DNA from: Leisingera sp. M658
GTDB lineage: Bacteria; Pseudomonadota; Alphaproteobacteria; Rhodobacterales; Rhodobacteraceae
Length of the DNA: 64,000 nucleotides
Reading direction: 5' to 3'
Assembly (NCBI RefSeq): GCF_025144145.1
Contig: NZ_CP083546.1
Coordinates: 1,504,501-1,568,500 of the forward strand
In this document: positions 23,669-32,375 of the stretch, piece after piece
Numbering within the stretch: position 1 is the stretch's first letter
How the letters are laid out: each line of letters opens with the position of its first letter
Translations under genes and position numbers: made by a program
The notes under the pieces: model-generated
The model's input: only the letters and a program-made list of their open reading frames with translations
What the model was told of the DNA's origin: nothing
Database searches by the model: none

Positions 23669-24585
23669 TGGTCGGCACCCGCAATCAGGCCTTGGGCGGT
23701 GCGCTGCTGGTGGTTGCCTATACCGGGTTGATCGCCTCGGCCGACGGGATCACCAAATTGCTGGCGGGCCAGTATGCGGCGGCGCAGCTTTATGCGCTGT
23801 CCGGCGCGATGGTGGTGGGGTTCTGCCTGCTGGCGGACCGGCTGCCGGCGCAGCGCGGCGGCTTCCGCACCCGCTGCCCGCGGGCGATGACGCTCAGGTC
23901 AGTGGCGACGCTGATCGCTGCGGTCTGTTTCTTCTATGCCTTCCGGCTGCTGCCCTTTGCCGAAGTGTTTGTCTTTATCGGCCTGATGCCGCTGCTGGCC
24001 GGCGCCATGTCGGGTCTGGTTTTGAAAGAGCCAGTGCGCCCGGCGGCCTGGATTGCGCTGGCTGCGGGATTTTGCGGCGTGCTGTTCCTGCTGCCGCATG
24101 GCAACGCGGACGCGCATGCATCCTGGGGCCATTTCGTGGCCTTTGGGGCCGTGCTTTCCGGCACGTTTTCCATGACCATGGCACGGTTTATCGGCCGTTA
24201 TGAAAGCAACGCGCTGGCGCAGGTGTTCTATCCCAACCTGACGCTGTGCGGCGCAATGCTGTTGGCGCTGCCGTTTGTATGGGTGCCGATGCCGCTTGCT
24301 GATGTGGGGTGGGCTGCGGCCTATGCCTTCTTGTTGTTCGGCGCGCGCTGGCTGCTGGTGGTGGCGTTGCGGCTCATGGCTTCTTATGCGGTGACGCCGC
24401 TGATGAACCTGCAGTTCATCTGGATGGCGGTTATCGGTTCAGTCTTCTTTGGCGAGTTTCCGCCGGCCACCACCTATATCGGCGGCGCCATTGTGATTGC
24501 GTCCGGTCTGTATCTGGTTTGGGATCAGTTTGCCCCGGCCTTGCCGAGGCTGCGCGGCCAGGGACGGTTGCAGACCGATCCTTAG
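23668..24585 (+). CDS. EamA/DMT-family transporter
   Basis: A 305-residue drug/metabolite transporter with about ten transmembrane helices in two EamA halves. The first half ends around FCGVLFLLPHGN; the second starts around FVAFGAVLSGTFSMTMARFIG and ends with IGGAIVIASGLYLVWDQF. Such carriers usually export small metabolites. ATG at 23668 overlaps the stop of the preceding gene by one base, so it is translationally coupled to it. The substrate is unknown; the context hints at export of something linked to the FSSGSAP locus. A terminator-like repeat follows. Confidence 0.85.
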   Translation: MVGTRNQALGGALLVVAYTGLIASADGITKLLAGQYAAAQLYALSGAMVVGFCLLADRLPAQRGGFRTRCPRAMTLRSVATLIAAVCFFYAFRLLPFAEVFVFIGLMPLLAGAMSGLVLKEPVRPAAWIALAAGFCGVLFLLPHGNADAHASWGHFVAFGAVLSGTFSMTMARFIGRYESNALAQVFYPNLTLCGAMLLALPFVWVPMPLADVGWAAAYAFLLFGARWLLVVALRLMASYAVTPLMNLQFIWMAVIGSVFFGEFPPATTYIGGAIVIASGLYLVWDQFAPALPRLRGQGRLQTDP

Positions 24586-24634
24586 CGCCGGGTCAGCGTT
24601 GCGTCTGCGAGGTTGCGCCCCGCAAGCGGGCAAA

Positions 24635-24664
24635 GCGCCCGCCCTTTGAGATGAGGGCGGGCGC
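24635..24664. terminator. Strong hairpin between convergent genes, loop TTGAGATG (repeat copy F)
   Basis: GCGCCCGCCCT (24635-24645) pairs with AGGGCGGGCGC (24654-24664). On the minus strand the loop reads CATCTCAA, like the loops in copies D, E and G. A second hairpin GCCTTGCC/GGCAAGGC lies just after it. Confidence 0.6.
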
Positions 24665-24720
24665 TGCCTTGCCTGGCGGCAAGGCGGGATCATGATGCGC
24701 GGTGCCGGCTGGACGCCGGG

Positions 24721-25044
24721 TCACATCGAAAACGAGGTGCCGCAGCCGCAGCTGGAGGTGGCGTTGGGGTTCTCGATGGTGAAGCGGGCGCCGATCAGCT
24801 CCTCGGTGAAATCGATCACTGCGTTTTCCAGGAAGGGCAGGGAAACCGTGTCGACGACGACCTTTTCGCCTTGGCCCTCAAGCACCAGATCTTCGGGTTT
24901 CGCCTCGTCCAGCGCAATCTCGTACTGAAAGCCCGAGCAGCCGCCGCCTTCGACCGCGACGCGCAGCGCCTGGCCCTGGTCCGCGGCGCCGATCTCGGCC
25001 AGCCGGGCAAAGGCGCGGTCAGTGACTTTCGGGGGCAGGTTCAT
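24721..25044 (-). CDS. erpA: Iron-sulfur cluster insertion protein ErpA
   Basis: A 107-residue A-type Fe-S carrier with the three conserved cysteines: Cys36 in EGGGCSGFQY and Cys99 and Cys101 in SSCGCGTSFSM. It passes [Fe-S] clusters to target enzymes. It could equally be labelled IscA/HesB; ErpA is preferred for the GGGCSGFQY segment and because it stands apart from an isc/suf cluster next to dgt, as in many alphaproteobacteria. Confidence 0.9.
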   Translation of the reverse strand: MNLPPKVTDRAFARLAEIGAADQGQALRVAVEGGGCSGFQYEIALDEAKPEDLVLEGQGEKVVVDTVSLPFLENAVIDFTEELIGARFTIENPNATSSCGCGTSFSM

Positions 25045-25134
25045 CAGGTTTCTCCACAGCGTTAGTTGCAGCGCAAGGCTTTATATATGAAGGTGCAATT
25101 CAAGCGGCAAGATTTGCTGGAGAAAAGATTTAAG

Positions 25135-26286
25135 ATGCATGCGCCTTATGCCACGTCACCGGACCGCAGCCGCGGCCGGCAGGTGACCGAGGAGGAAAGC
25201 TCCTTCCGATCGCCCTTTCAGCGCGACCGCGACCGGATCATCCACGCCAGCGCGTTCCGCAGGTTGAAACATAAGACCCAGGTGTTTGTCGAACATGAGG
25301 GCGACAATTACCGCACGCGGCTGACCCATTCGATCGAGGTAGGGCAGGTGGGCCGGACAATTGCTGGCGCCTTGGGGCTGAACCAGGAGCTGACCGAAGC
25401 GGTGGCGCTGGCGCATGATCTGGGCCACACGCCGTTCGGCCACACCGGTGAGGATGCGCTGCACGGGCTGATGGCGCCCTACGGCGGGTTTGATCATAAC
25501 GCCCAGGCGATCCGTATTGTGACCTGTTTGGAGCGCCATTACGCCGAGTTCGACGGCTTGAACCTCACCTGGGAAACCCTTGAAGCGATTGCAAAACACA
25601 ATGGTCCGGTGGTGGGGGAGCTGCCCTGGGCGCTGGCAGAATGCAACGCGGCGGTGGATTTGGAGCTGCACACCCACGCAAGCGCCGAGGCGCAGGTGGC
25701 GGCGCTGGCGGATGACATCGCCTATAACAATCACGACCTGCACGATGCGCTGCGGGCCGGGCTGTTCGGCGATGATGATCTGGCCCGGCTGCCGTTACTG
25801 GATAAGGCGTATGGCGCGGTGGACCGGCTGTATCCGGGACTGGACCCGAACCGCCGCCGGCACGAGGCGCTGCGGCGTTTTTTCGGGGCCATGGTCGGCG
25901 ATGTGATCGGTACAGCCCGGATGCTGCTGGCGGAATCTGCTGTGCAGAGTGTTGAAGAGGTGCGGGCGCTGGATTATCCGGTGGTGCAGTTCTCGCCGGA
26001 ACTTTGGGCCGGGTTGAAGGACATCCGCGCCTTCCTGTTCACCCGCATGTATCGCGCCCCTTCGGTGATGGAGAAGCGTGCCAAGGTCGCCAAGGTGGTG
26101 GAGGCGCTGTTTCCCTACTTTCTGGACAATCCGCAGGACATGCCGGAGCGCTGGCACGCCGATATCGCGGCTGCACAGGGACGCACCGCGCTGGCGCGGA
26201 TTGTATCGGATTACATCGCCGGCATGACCGACCGTTTCGCCCTGCAACAGCATGAGCGGCTGATCGGGGTGAAGGTCGAGGTCTGA
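25135..26286 (+). CDS. dgt: Deoxyguanosinetriphosphate triphosphohydrolase-like protein
   Basis: A 383-residue HD-domain dNTP triphosphohydrolase, which splits dNTPs to nucleoside and triphosphate. Metal-binding residues are in YRTRLTHSIEVGQ and ALAHDLGHTPFGHTGE, with DDIAYNNHDLHD later. FRSPFQRDRDRIIHASAFRRLKHKTQVF is the family's N-terminal signature. I chose ATG at 25135 because it gives the usual length and starts just before the conserved SPDRSRGR. In-frame ATGs at 25066 and 25087 are possible; TATATATG at 25082 looks more like promoter sequence. It is divergent from erpA. Confidence 0.88.
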   Translation: MHAPYATSPDRSRGRQVTEEESSFRSPFQRDRDRIIHASAFRRLKHKTQVFVEHEGDNYRTRLTHSIEVGQVGRTIAGALGLNQELTEAVALAHDLGHTPFGHTGEDALHGLMAPYGGFDHNAQAIRIVTCLERHYAEFDGLNLTWETLEAIAKHNGPVVGELPWALAECNAAVDLELHTHASAEAQVAALADDIAYNNHDLHDALRAGLFGDDDLARLPLLDKAYGAVDRLYPGLDPNRRRHEALRRFFGAMVGDVIGTARMLLAESAVQSVEEVRALDYPVVQFSPELWAGLKDIRAFLFTRMYRAPSVMEKRAKVAKVVEALFPYFLDNPQDMPERWHADIAAAQGRTALARIVSDYIAGMTDRFALQQHERLIGVKVEV

Positions 26287-26709
26287 GGGCTTCGCCTTGT
26301 GTTCCTTGGGGGCTGTCTTGTCTGTTGCGGCCCTTTCCTTGTGTTGTTCCTGTGTGCCGTTCCTGTGGGCCATGAAATGGGCAGGGCAGGGATGGCGGCG
26401 CCGCCACGACAGGCGGAGGGGAGGGCCGGAACGCCAGCGCGCCCCGGGTCCGGTCAAAAGCTTCATCAGTCAGACGCCCCTGCACCTTTTGCGGAGGTGG
26501 TCTTGGGGGGCCTGATCTGCTGTGCGCACGGGGTGCCAGACCCGCGCCATGTACTGCAGCGGGAGTGACTTTCGCATAGTCAGGTTAAGGCGGCGCAAGC
26601 GGGGCATGCGGTGCCGCCGGCCGGTGCGCAACGGGTGAGTGCGGCTTGTTTTCCAGGACGCGTTCACGTAATGTTCCTGTCAGGTTGTTTGATAGGAAGG
26701 ATTGCAGGA
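26287..26709. other. Gene-free region between dgt and the GFA gene
   Basis: No gene is supported in these 423 bases. Short frames exist, including one with a hydrophobic start (MCSLGAVLSVAALSLCC at 26297), but it turns highly basic and lacks a ribosome-binding site. Several TTCCTGTG-like words recur between 26300 and 26370. Confidence 0.55.
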
Positions 26710-27102
26710 ATGATTGAGGGAAGCTGTTGCTGCGGCGCGGTGAAGTTTGAGCTGCTGGCGCAGCCGTCGCTGATGGGCACCTGCCATTGCTCGCGCTGCC
26801 GCAAGGCGGGGGCCAGCACCATTGTGTTTGTGAAGAAGGAAGACCTGCGCTGGATCGCCGGCAAGGAGGAGGTGGCGCTGTATCAGCCTGCGCCACCCTA
26901 TAAATACGGCCGTTGCTTTTGCCGGATCTGCGGCAGCTCGCTGGGCGAGATCCTGTCGCAGGACGCCAGTTTTCCGATCGCCGCAAACGCGCTGGACGGG
27001 GCGCTGGAGGCGACGAACAGTTTCCACGAGTTCGTGGGCGAGAAACCGGGTTGGTATGCGATTTGCGACGGTGCGAAGCAGTCGGAGGGGCATCCGGCAT
27101 AG
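26710..27102 (+). CDS. GFA-family (glutathione-dependent formaldehyde-activating fold) protein
   Basis: A 130-residue zinc protein. Cysteine motifs are EGSCCCGAVKF (residues 3-13), GTCHCSRCRK (near 29) and CFCRICGSS (near 72), the pattern of the Mss4-like GFA fold. ATG at 26710 has AGGAA close upstream and AGGAAGG further back; the in-frame upstream ATGs give a poor extension. Family members bind glutathione adducts or other small molecules; most are uncharacterised. It stands alone on the plus strand. Confidence 0.85.
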   Translation: MIEGSCCCGAVKFELLAQPSLMGTCHCSRCRKAGASTIVFVKKEDLRWIAGKEEVALYQPAPPYKYGRCFCRICGSSLGEILSQDASFPIAANALDGALEATNSFHEFVGEKPGWYAICDGAKQSEGHPA

Positions 27103-27335
27103 GTGCGGCAGGTCTTCAGGCCGGGCCGCTTGCGGTCAGGTCTGTGCCCGGCCTCCCCCGCGGGACGGCGCATTTGCACCCGCCCGAGGCCGGGCGCGGA
27201 CTGCTGTTGTGTGTTCGGGGTGCGGAAGGCTCTCAGTCAGGTTCCCGAATTGGCCGTAAGCCGTGCTATGATCTGGCCCTATGATGCTGCGGGGCGTTGG
27301 CGTTATCCGCGAAAGGAGCAGCAAGGGGAAAAGCC

Positions 27336-27635
27336 ATGGCACGCTGGACCGTCACATTCACGGACAAGCCCGAAATGGACCGGGTGCGCGGCGACAGGAA
27401 ACGGCGCGAGGCGCATATTGCCTTTGTGCGGTCCAGGTCCGGGCTGCAGATCGGCGGTGCGCTGGCGATGCGGCCGATGCAGGATTTCCCAGGCGCGATC
27501 TGGAATGTGGAGGCGGAGACCCGCCAGGATGTGGAACGGCTGATCCTGCAGGATCCTTATTACGTGGCCTCTTTGCGCTCCTACAAGATCACCGAATGGG
27601 GCACCGCCTCGGCCACTCAGGGTATGCTGTCATGA
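27336..27635 (+). CDS. YCII-related protein 1
   Basis: A 99-residue ferredoxin-like YCII-domain protein starting MARWTVTFTDKPEM. It has a conserved His (REAHIAFVR), a central GGAL segment and the final DPYYVASLRSYKITEW. YCII proteins resemble muconolactone isomerases; the family's reaction is mostly unknown. AAGGGGAA lies before the ATG at 27336. Its stop overlaps the start of the next gene (ATGA), and that gene encodes a paralogue, so the pair arose by tandem duplication and may form a heterodimer. Confidence 0.8.
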   Translation: MARWTVTFTDKPEMDRVRGDRKRREAHIAFVRSRSGLQIGGALAMRPMQDFPGAIWNVEAETRQDVERLILQDPYYVASLRSYKITEWGTASATQGMLS

Positions 27636-27970
27636 CCGCACCCCGGGAAACCCGCAAGACCGCGCCGGCGCTGACCCGCTGGGCGGTGATGTTCCGCGAT
27701 GCGCCGGCGATGATGGATGTACGCGCCAGCCAAGCCCGGCGCGATGCCCATGTGGCCTATGTCAAGGATCACCCGGAGCTGCGGATCGGCGGCGGGCTGA
27801 AGCCGGACGCCGATGGCGATTTCTGCGGTGCACTGTGGATTGTCGAGGCCGAGGACCGGATTGAGGTGGAGCACCTGATCCATGGCGATCCGTTTTATGT
27901 GCCTGCTTTCCGGTCTTATGAGATCTTCACCTGGGGCAAGATCCTGGAAGACCAGACCGCCACCCTGTGA
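27632..27970 (+). CDS. YCII-related protein 2
   Basis: A 112-residue paralogue of the preceding protein. The shared pattern is R-W-x-V-x-F-x-D-x-P-x-M near residue 16-27, R-R-D-A-H-V-A-Y-V-K, I-G-G-G-L, and DPFYVPAFRSYEIFTWGK at the end. It has an extra N-terminal segment (MTAPRETRKTAPAL). ATG at 27632 overlaps the preceding stop by four bases, so translation is coupled. Function unknown. Confidence 0.8.
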   Translation: MTAPRETRKTAPALTRWAVMFRDAPAMMDVRASQARRDAHVAYVKDHPELRIGGGLKPDADGDFCGALWIVEAEDRIEVEHLIHGDPFYVPAFRSYEIFTWGKILEDQTATL

Positions 27971-27993
27971 GGCCGGCGCGGCGGAAGGCGGCG

Positions 27994-28038
27994 CAATTTT
28001 CTTGAGTAAGAAAATTGGCCGGAAAATTTGAATTTTCC
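27994..28038 (+). terminator. AT-rich double hairpin after the YCII pair
   Basis: CAATTTTCTT/AAGAAAATTG (27994-28017, loop GAGT) is followed after 3 bp by GGAAAATT/AATTTTCC (28021-28038, loop TG). The same double-palindrome style recurs at 51929-51975. Confidence 0.6.
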
Positions 28039-28136
28039 GATGCGCTGCGCCTGGTGGCCCTGGCAGCCCCTGCAATCCTGTTGACCCTGCCTTTGGCCCC
28101 CGGTATCCGCAGAGCTGAACATATGGGACGCCAGAT

Positions 28137-29882
28137 ATGAACCTCTTTACCGATATCCGCTCGCTTGTGATTGACAGTCTGACCGCGATGACCGCGGACG
28201 GCGCGCTGCCCGAGGGGCTTGATTTTGCCAATGTGGCGGTGGAGCCGCCGCGCGATGCCGCCCATGGCGACATGGCGACCAATGCGGCGATGGTGCTGGC
28301 CAAGCCCGCCAGGATGAAGCCGCGCGACATTGCCGAAGCACTGGCCGCCAGGCTGGCCGCGGATGCGCGGGTGACCTCGGCTGAGGTCGCAGGCCCCGGC
28401 TTTTTGAACCTGCGCCTTGCGCCCGGCATCTGGCAGAACATTCTGAAATCGGTCCTGGACGCAGGCATGGATTTCGGCCGCTCGAGCCTGGGTGCGGGCA
28501 AGCGGGTGAACGTGGAATATGTCTCTGCCAACCCGACCGGTCCGCTGCACGTGGGCCATACCCGCGGCGCGGTGTTCGGCGATGCGCTGGCCTCGCTTTT
28601 GGCTTATGCCGGCTATGACGTCACCCGCGAATACTACATCAACGACGGTGGCGGCCAGGTCGACGTGCTGGCGCGGTCTGTCTACCTGCGCTACCTGGAA
28701 GCGCACGGGCAGGACGTGGCGTTTGCCGACGGCACCTATCCGGGTGATTACCTGAAGCCGGTAGGGCAGGCGCTGAAAGACAAGGCGGGCGATGCTTATG
28801 TCGGTAAGGGAGAGGACGTCTGGCTGGCGGATGTGCGGGAGTTCTCCACCGAGGCAATGATGGTGCTGATCCGCGAGGATCTGGCCCAGCTCGGCATCGA
28901 AATGGATGTGTTCTATTCCGAAAAATCCCTCTATGGCACCGGCAAGATCGAGGCGGCGCTGGAGGCGCTGCAATCCAAGGGACTGATCTATCAGGGCGTG
29001 CTGGAGCCGCCCAAGGGCAAGAAGCCCGACGATTGGGAACCGCGCGAGCAGACCCTGTTCAAATCCACCGATCACGGCGACGACGTCGACCGGGCGGTGA
29101 AGAAATCCGATGGCGCCTGGACCTATTTCGCACCGGACATTGCCTATCACTATGATAAGGTCGAGCGTGGATTTGACGAGCTGATCGACATTTTCGGCGC
29201 CGACCACGGCGGTTATGTCAAGCGCATGAAGGCGGCCGTGTCGGCGCTGTCCGATGGCCGTGTGCCGCTGGACATCAAGCTGTGCCAGCTGGTGAAGCTG
29301 TTCAAGGACGGTCAGGAATTCAAGATGTCCAAGCGGGCAGGGACCTTTGTCACCCTGCGTGATGTGGTGGATGCAGTGGGCGCTGATGTGACCCGTTTCA
29401 TGCTGCTGACCCGCAAGAACGATCAGGGCTTTGACTTTGACCTTGATAAGGCGCTGGAGCAGTCCAAGGACAATCCGGTGTTCTATGTGCAATACGCCAA
29501 CGCGCGGATCTGCTCGACCCTGCGCAAGGCGGCGGAACAGAATATTGCTGCCGATGATGCCACGCTGAACGCTGCAGATCTGAGCCTGATTGCCGACCCG
29601 GCGCAGCTGGCAGTGGTCAAGAAGCTGGCCGAATGGCCGCGCCAGGTGGAAATCGCCGCCCGCAGCAATGAACCGCACCGGGTGGCCTTCTATCTCTATG
29701 ATCTCGCGTCTGAGTTGCACGGGCTGTACCATCTGGGCAAATCGAACGAAGGTTTACGATTTGTTAAGGAGAGCAGCCAATCGGCAACACATGCGAATTT
29801 GGCGCTGGCCCGGGCCGTTTCCGTTGTCATTTCCGCAGGTCTTGGTATTCTTGGCGTGAAACCGGCAGAAGAGATGCGATAA
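28137..29882 (+). CDS. argS: Arginyl-tRNA synthetase
   Basis: A 581-residue class I aminoacyl-tRNA synthetase. An N-terminal arginyl-specific domain (residues 1-115) is followed by the catalytic Rossmann domain with the HIGH-type motif [13 protein letters not shown] (near residue 130-143). The KMSKS-like KMSKRAG lies near residue 396. The C-terminal DALR anticodon-binding domain includes [16 protein letters not shown] and [25 protein letters not shown]. It heads a conserved run with SPOR, nagZ, scpA and scpB. Length is normal. Confidence 0.97.
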   Translation: MNLFTDIRSLVIDSLTAMTADGALPEGLDFANVAVEPPRDAAHGDMATNAAMVLAKPARMKPRDIAEALAARLAADARVTSAEVAGPGFLNLRLAPGIWQNILKSVLDAGMDFGRSSLGAGKRVNVEYVSANPTGPLHVGHTRGAVFGDALASLLAYAGYDVTREYYINDGGGQVDVLARSVYLRYLEAHGQDVAFADGTYPGDYLKPVGQALKDKAGDAYVGKGEDVWLADVREFSTEAMMVLIREDLAQLGIEMDVFYSEKSLYGTGKIEAALEALQSKGLIYQGVLEPPKGKKPDDWEPREQTLFKSTDHGDDVDRAVKKSDGAWTYFAPDIAYHYDKVERGFDELIDIFGADHGGYVKRMKAAVSALSDGRVPLDIKLCQLVKLFKDGQEFKMSKRAGTFVTLRDVVDAVGADVTRFMLLTRKNDQGFDFDLDKALEQSKDNPVFYVQYANARICSTLRKAAEQNIAADDATLNAADLSLIADPAQLAVVKKLAEWPRQVEIAARSNEPHRVAFYLYDLASELHGLYHLGKSNEGLRFVKESSQSATHANLALARAVSVVISAGLGILGVKPAEEMR

Positions 29883-29999
29883 CCAATGGGGCGCCAGCCC
29901 CTGCGGGTATAAATCGCGCAGTCCGCCGGACTGAGGCAGTTCAAGAGACCCAGCGGCAGCGCAGCCCATGCGCCGCCAAACCGGGCAGTGAGGCGGAAA

Positions 30000-31229
30000 A
30001 TGGCGTATTTTGCGCAGGCGGGCCAAGGCCGCGCCTATGCACAAGGCAGCGGTCACGAACAGGACACTGCCCCGGAAAGCACATACACACAGCAGTATTC
30101 CGGTCAGCAATATGCCGGCCAGAACTCCGGTGGCCAGAACTCCGGCGGCCAGAACTCCGGAGGTCAGCACTATTCCGGGCCAGGGGCCGAGCCGAATTAC
30201 GGTTATGAAGACCCTGCCTATGGCTATCAGCCCGAAGGGCAGGGCCATGGCCCCCAGGACTATGCCGTTTTTGCTGCTCCTGCAGGGCTGCGGGCGCGAT
30301 TCTCGAAATCGCTGAGCATTCTGGGGGCAGTTGCGTCGATTGCGCTGGTCGCCGGGGTGGGCTTTTGGGGCTACAAGCTGGTGATGCGGGATGTCAGCGG
30401 TGTCCCAGTGGTGCGTGCAGCCGAAGGACCGATGCGCGAACAGCCTGTGCTGCCGGGCGGCTCTCAGGCGGATCACCAGGGGCTGGCTGTCAACGCGGTT
30501 GCCGCCAGCGGCAGCGCTGAAGCCCCTGCCGACCGGCTGACCCTGGCGCCTGCCGCCATTGAGCTGACCGAAGATGACAAACCGCTGCCCGAGCTGGCCG
30601 CCGAGGCCGCGCCGGCAGCTGCCGTGCCTGCGGCCCCGGTTGAACCCGGCGTTCCTGCAGTGCCCGGCGTCAGCGAAGAGGCCGTGGCCTCGTTCCAGAA
30701 CGGCGACATCGACGCGCTGGTTGCCGAACTGGCGCGTGAGGCCGAGCCGCTTTCCGCTGCGGTACCCGCGTCGGCGCAGGCCCCTGCCATCGTGCAGCCG
30801 GAACCGCTGCAGCCGGCGCTTGCCGCGGCAGTCCCGTCGCCTGCAATTCTGAATGCGCCGGGGGTCAAGGTCTCGCTGCGGCCATCGGCCCGGCCCGCAA
30901 GGTTCAGCCCGGCTCCGGCCGCAGCCGCACCGGCAGCACGTGCCGGAACCGTGGATGTTGATCCGGCAACCCTTGCGGCAGGCACAAGGCTGGCGCAGCT
31001 TGGCGCCTATGAAAGCCCAGAGGTGGCGCGCGCCGAATGGGACCGCATCCATGCCCGTTTCGCGGACTATCTTGAGGGCAAGCAGCGGGTGATTCAGCGC
31101 GCCGAAAGCGGCGGGCGGACTTTCTACCGGCTGCGGGCGATGGGCTTTGCCGGCCTGTCGGACGCCCGCCGGTTCTGCTCGGCGCTGGTGGCTGGCAATG
31201 CCGACTGCATTCCGGTAACCACACGGTAA
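30000..31229 (+). CDS. SPOR-domain membrane protein
   Basis: A 409-residue bitopic protein. The cytoplasmic N-terminus (residues 1-98) is rich in Gly, Tyr and Gln and holds tandem QNSGG pentapeptides (15-bp repeats at about 30120-30165). A transmembrane helix follows (near residues 103-125, ILGAVASIALVAGVGFWGY). After a long Ala/Pro-rich periplasmic linker comes a C-terminal SPOR domain (about 325-409; LAQLGAYESPEVARAEWDRI to AGNADCIPVT) that binds denuded peptidoglycan at the septum. It precedes nagZ, also a wall gene. GAGGCGGA precedes the ATG at 30000. Confidence 0.88.
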   Translation: MAYFAQAGQGRAYAQGSGHEQDTAPESTYTQQYSGQQYAGQNSGGQNSGGQNSGGQHYSGPGAEPNYGYEDPAYGYQPEGQGHGPQDYAVFAAPAGLRARFSKSLSILGAVASIALVAGVGFWGYKLVMRDVSGVPVVRAAEGPMREQPVLPGGSQADHQGLAVNAVAASGSAEAPADRLTLAPAAIELTEDDKPLPELAAEAAPAAAVPAAPVEPGVPAVPGVSEEAVASFQNGDIDALVAELAREAEPLSAAVPASAQAPAIVQPEPLQPALAAAVPSPAILNAPGVKVSLRPSARPARFSPAPAAAAPAARAGTVDVDPATLAAGTRLAQLGAYESPEVARAEWDRIHARFADYLEGKQRVIQRAESGGRTFYRLRAMGFAGLSDARRFCSALVAGNADCIPVTTR

Positions 31230-31237
31230 CGAACCGC

Positions 31238-31257
31238 CCGGCCGTCAGGCCGGGCAG
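31238..31257 (+). terminator. Hairpin after the SPOR gene
   Basis: GCCCGGCC/GGCCGGGC with loop GTCA lies 8 bp after the stop codon. There is no T tract. Confidence 0.45.
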
Positions 31258-31337
31258 CGCCCGAACCGCCCTGTCAAACCGGAGGTTTGCCTGCGGCAAA
31301 ACGGCGGGCGCTTTGCACTTACCCCGGGCCGGGCGCT

Positions 31338-31359
31338 GCCCTCCCGCATTTCAGGGGGC
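31338..31359 (+). repeat. Hairpin with CATTTCA loop (repeat copy G)
   Basis: GCCCTCC/GGGGGGC-type stem around CGCATTTCA, 12 bp before nagZ. The loop matches those of copies D, E and F. Confidence 0.45.
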
Positions 31360-31370
31360 GATAGGACCGC

Positions 31371-32375
31371 ATGACTTACGGAGCCACCATCCTTGACGCC
31401 GAGGGCCTGCGCCTGAGCGCGGACGAAAAGGCGTTTTTCCGCGATGCCGATCCGTTCGGCTTTATCCTGTTTGCCCGCAACCTGGAAGATGTCGAACAGA
31501 TCCAGGCGCTGTGCGGCGATTTCCGCGAGGCGGTGGGCCGCAATGCCCCGATCACCATCGACCAGGAGGGCGGCCGGGTGCAGCGGCTGCGCAAACCGCT
31601 GGCGCGCAATTGGCTGCCGCCGCTGGAGCATGTGCAACTGGCGGGCGAGGACGCCGTGCGGGCAATGTACCTGCGCTACCGTCTGATTGCCCATGAGCTG
31701 TATACGCTGGGCATTGATAGCAACTGTGCGCCGATTGCCGATGTCGCCTGCATGGAAACCCATGAATTTCTGAAGAACCGCTGCTATGGCACCAGCGCCG
31801 CAACGGTTGTCCGGATTGTCCGTGCCGTGGCCAACGCGCATCTTGATGGCGGCGTGCTGCCGGTGCTGAAGCATATCCCTGGCCATGGCCGCGCCGCTGC
31901 GGACAGCCATCTGGACCTGCCGCATGTGGCGAGCCACCCCGACGTGCTGGAGCAAAGCGACTTTGCCGCGTTCCAGGCATTGAACGGCCTGCCGCTGGGG
32001 ATGACCGCGCATCTGGTCTATGACGCCTATGACGACCGCCCCGCCACCATCTCGCCGGTGATGATGCGGCTGATCCGCGAACGCATCGGGTTTGACGGGC
32101 TGGTGATGACCGACGACATCTCGATGAAGGCTCTGCAGGGCTCGCTGGCGGACAATGCCCGCGCCTCGATCAATGCGGGCTGCGATGTTGTGCTTTTGTG
32201 CAATGCCTCGCTGGAGGAACGGATCGCGGTGGCTGAGGCCGCAGGGGCAATGACAGCGGCGGCGCAGACCCGCGCAGAACGCGCCTTGGCGGCCCGCCGC
32301 CCGCCTGCTGCCCTTGACATTCTGAGCGCTGAAAGAGAACTTGCCGCCCTCATGGGCGGGCAGGTTTATGGCTGA
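31371..32375 (+). CDS. nagZ: Beta-N-acetylhexosaminidase NagZ
   Basis: A 334-residue family GH3 enzyme that removes GlcNAc from anhydro-muropeptides during cell-wall recycling in the cytoplasm. The diagnostic catalytic loop KHIPGHGRAAADSH is near residues 165-178, with ITIDQEGGRVQRL earlier and GFDGLVMTDDISMKAL near residue 240. No signal peptide, as expected. It overlaps scpA by 8 bp and follows the SPOR gene. Confidence 0.95.
   Translation: MTYGATILDAEGLRLSADEKAFFRDADPFGFILFARNLEDVEQIQALCGDFREAVGRNAPITIDQEGGRVQRLRKPLARNWLPPLEHVQLAGEDAVRAMYLRYRLIAHELYTLGIDSNCAPIADVACMETHEFLKNRCYGTSAATVVRIVRAVANAHLDGGVLPVLKHIPGHGRAAADSHLDLPHVASHPDVLEQSDFAAFQALNGLPLGMTAHLVYDAYDDRPATISPVMMRLIRERIGFDGLVMTDDISMKALQGSLADNARASINAGCDVVLLCNASLEERIAVAEAAGAMTAAAQTRAERALAARRPPAALDILSAERELAALMGGQVYG

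Noticed and set aside
27927-29732. 601-codon frame opposite argS
   Set aside because: Antisense to a certain argS; no motif.
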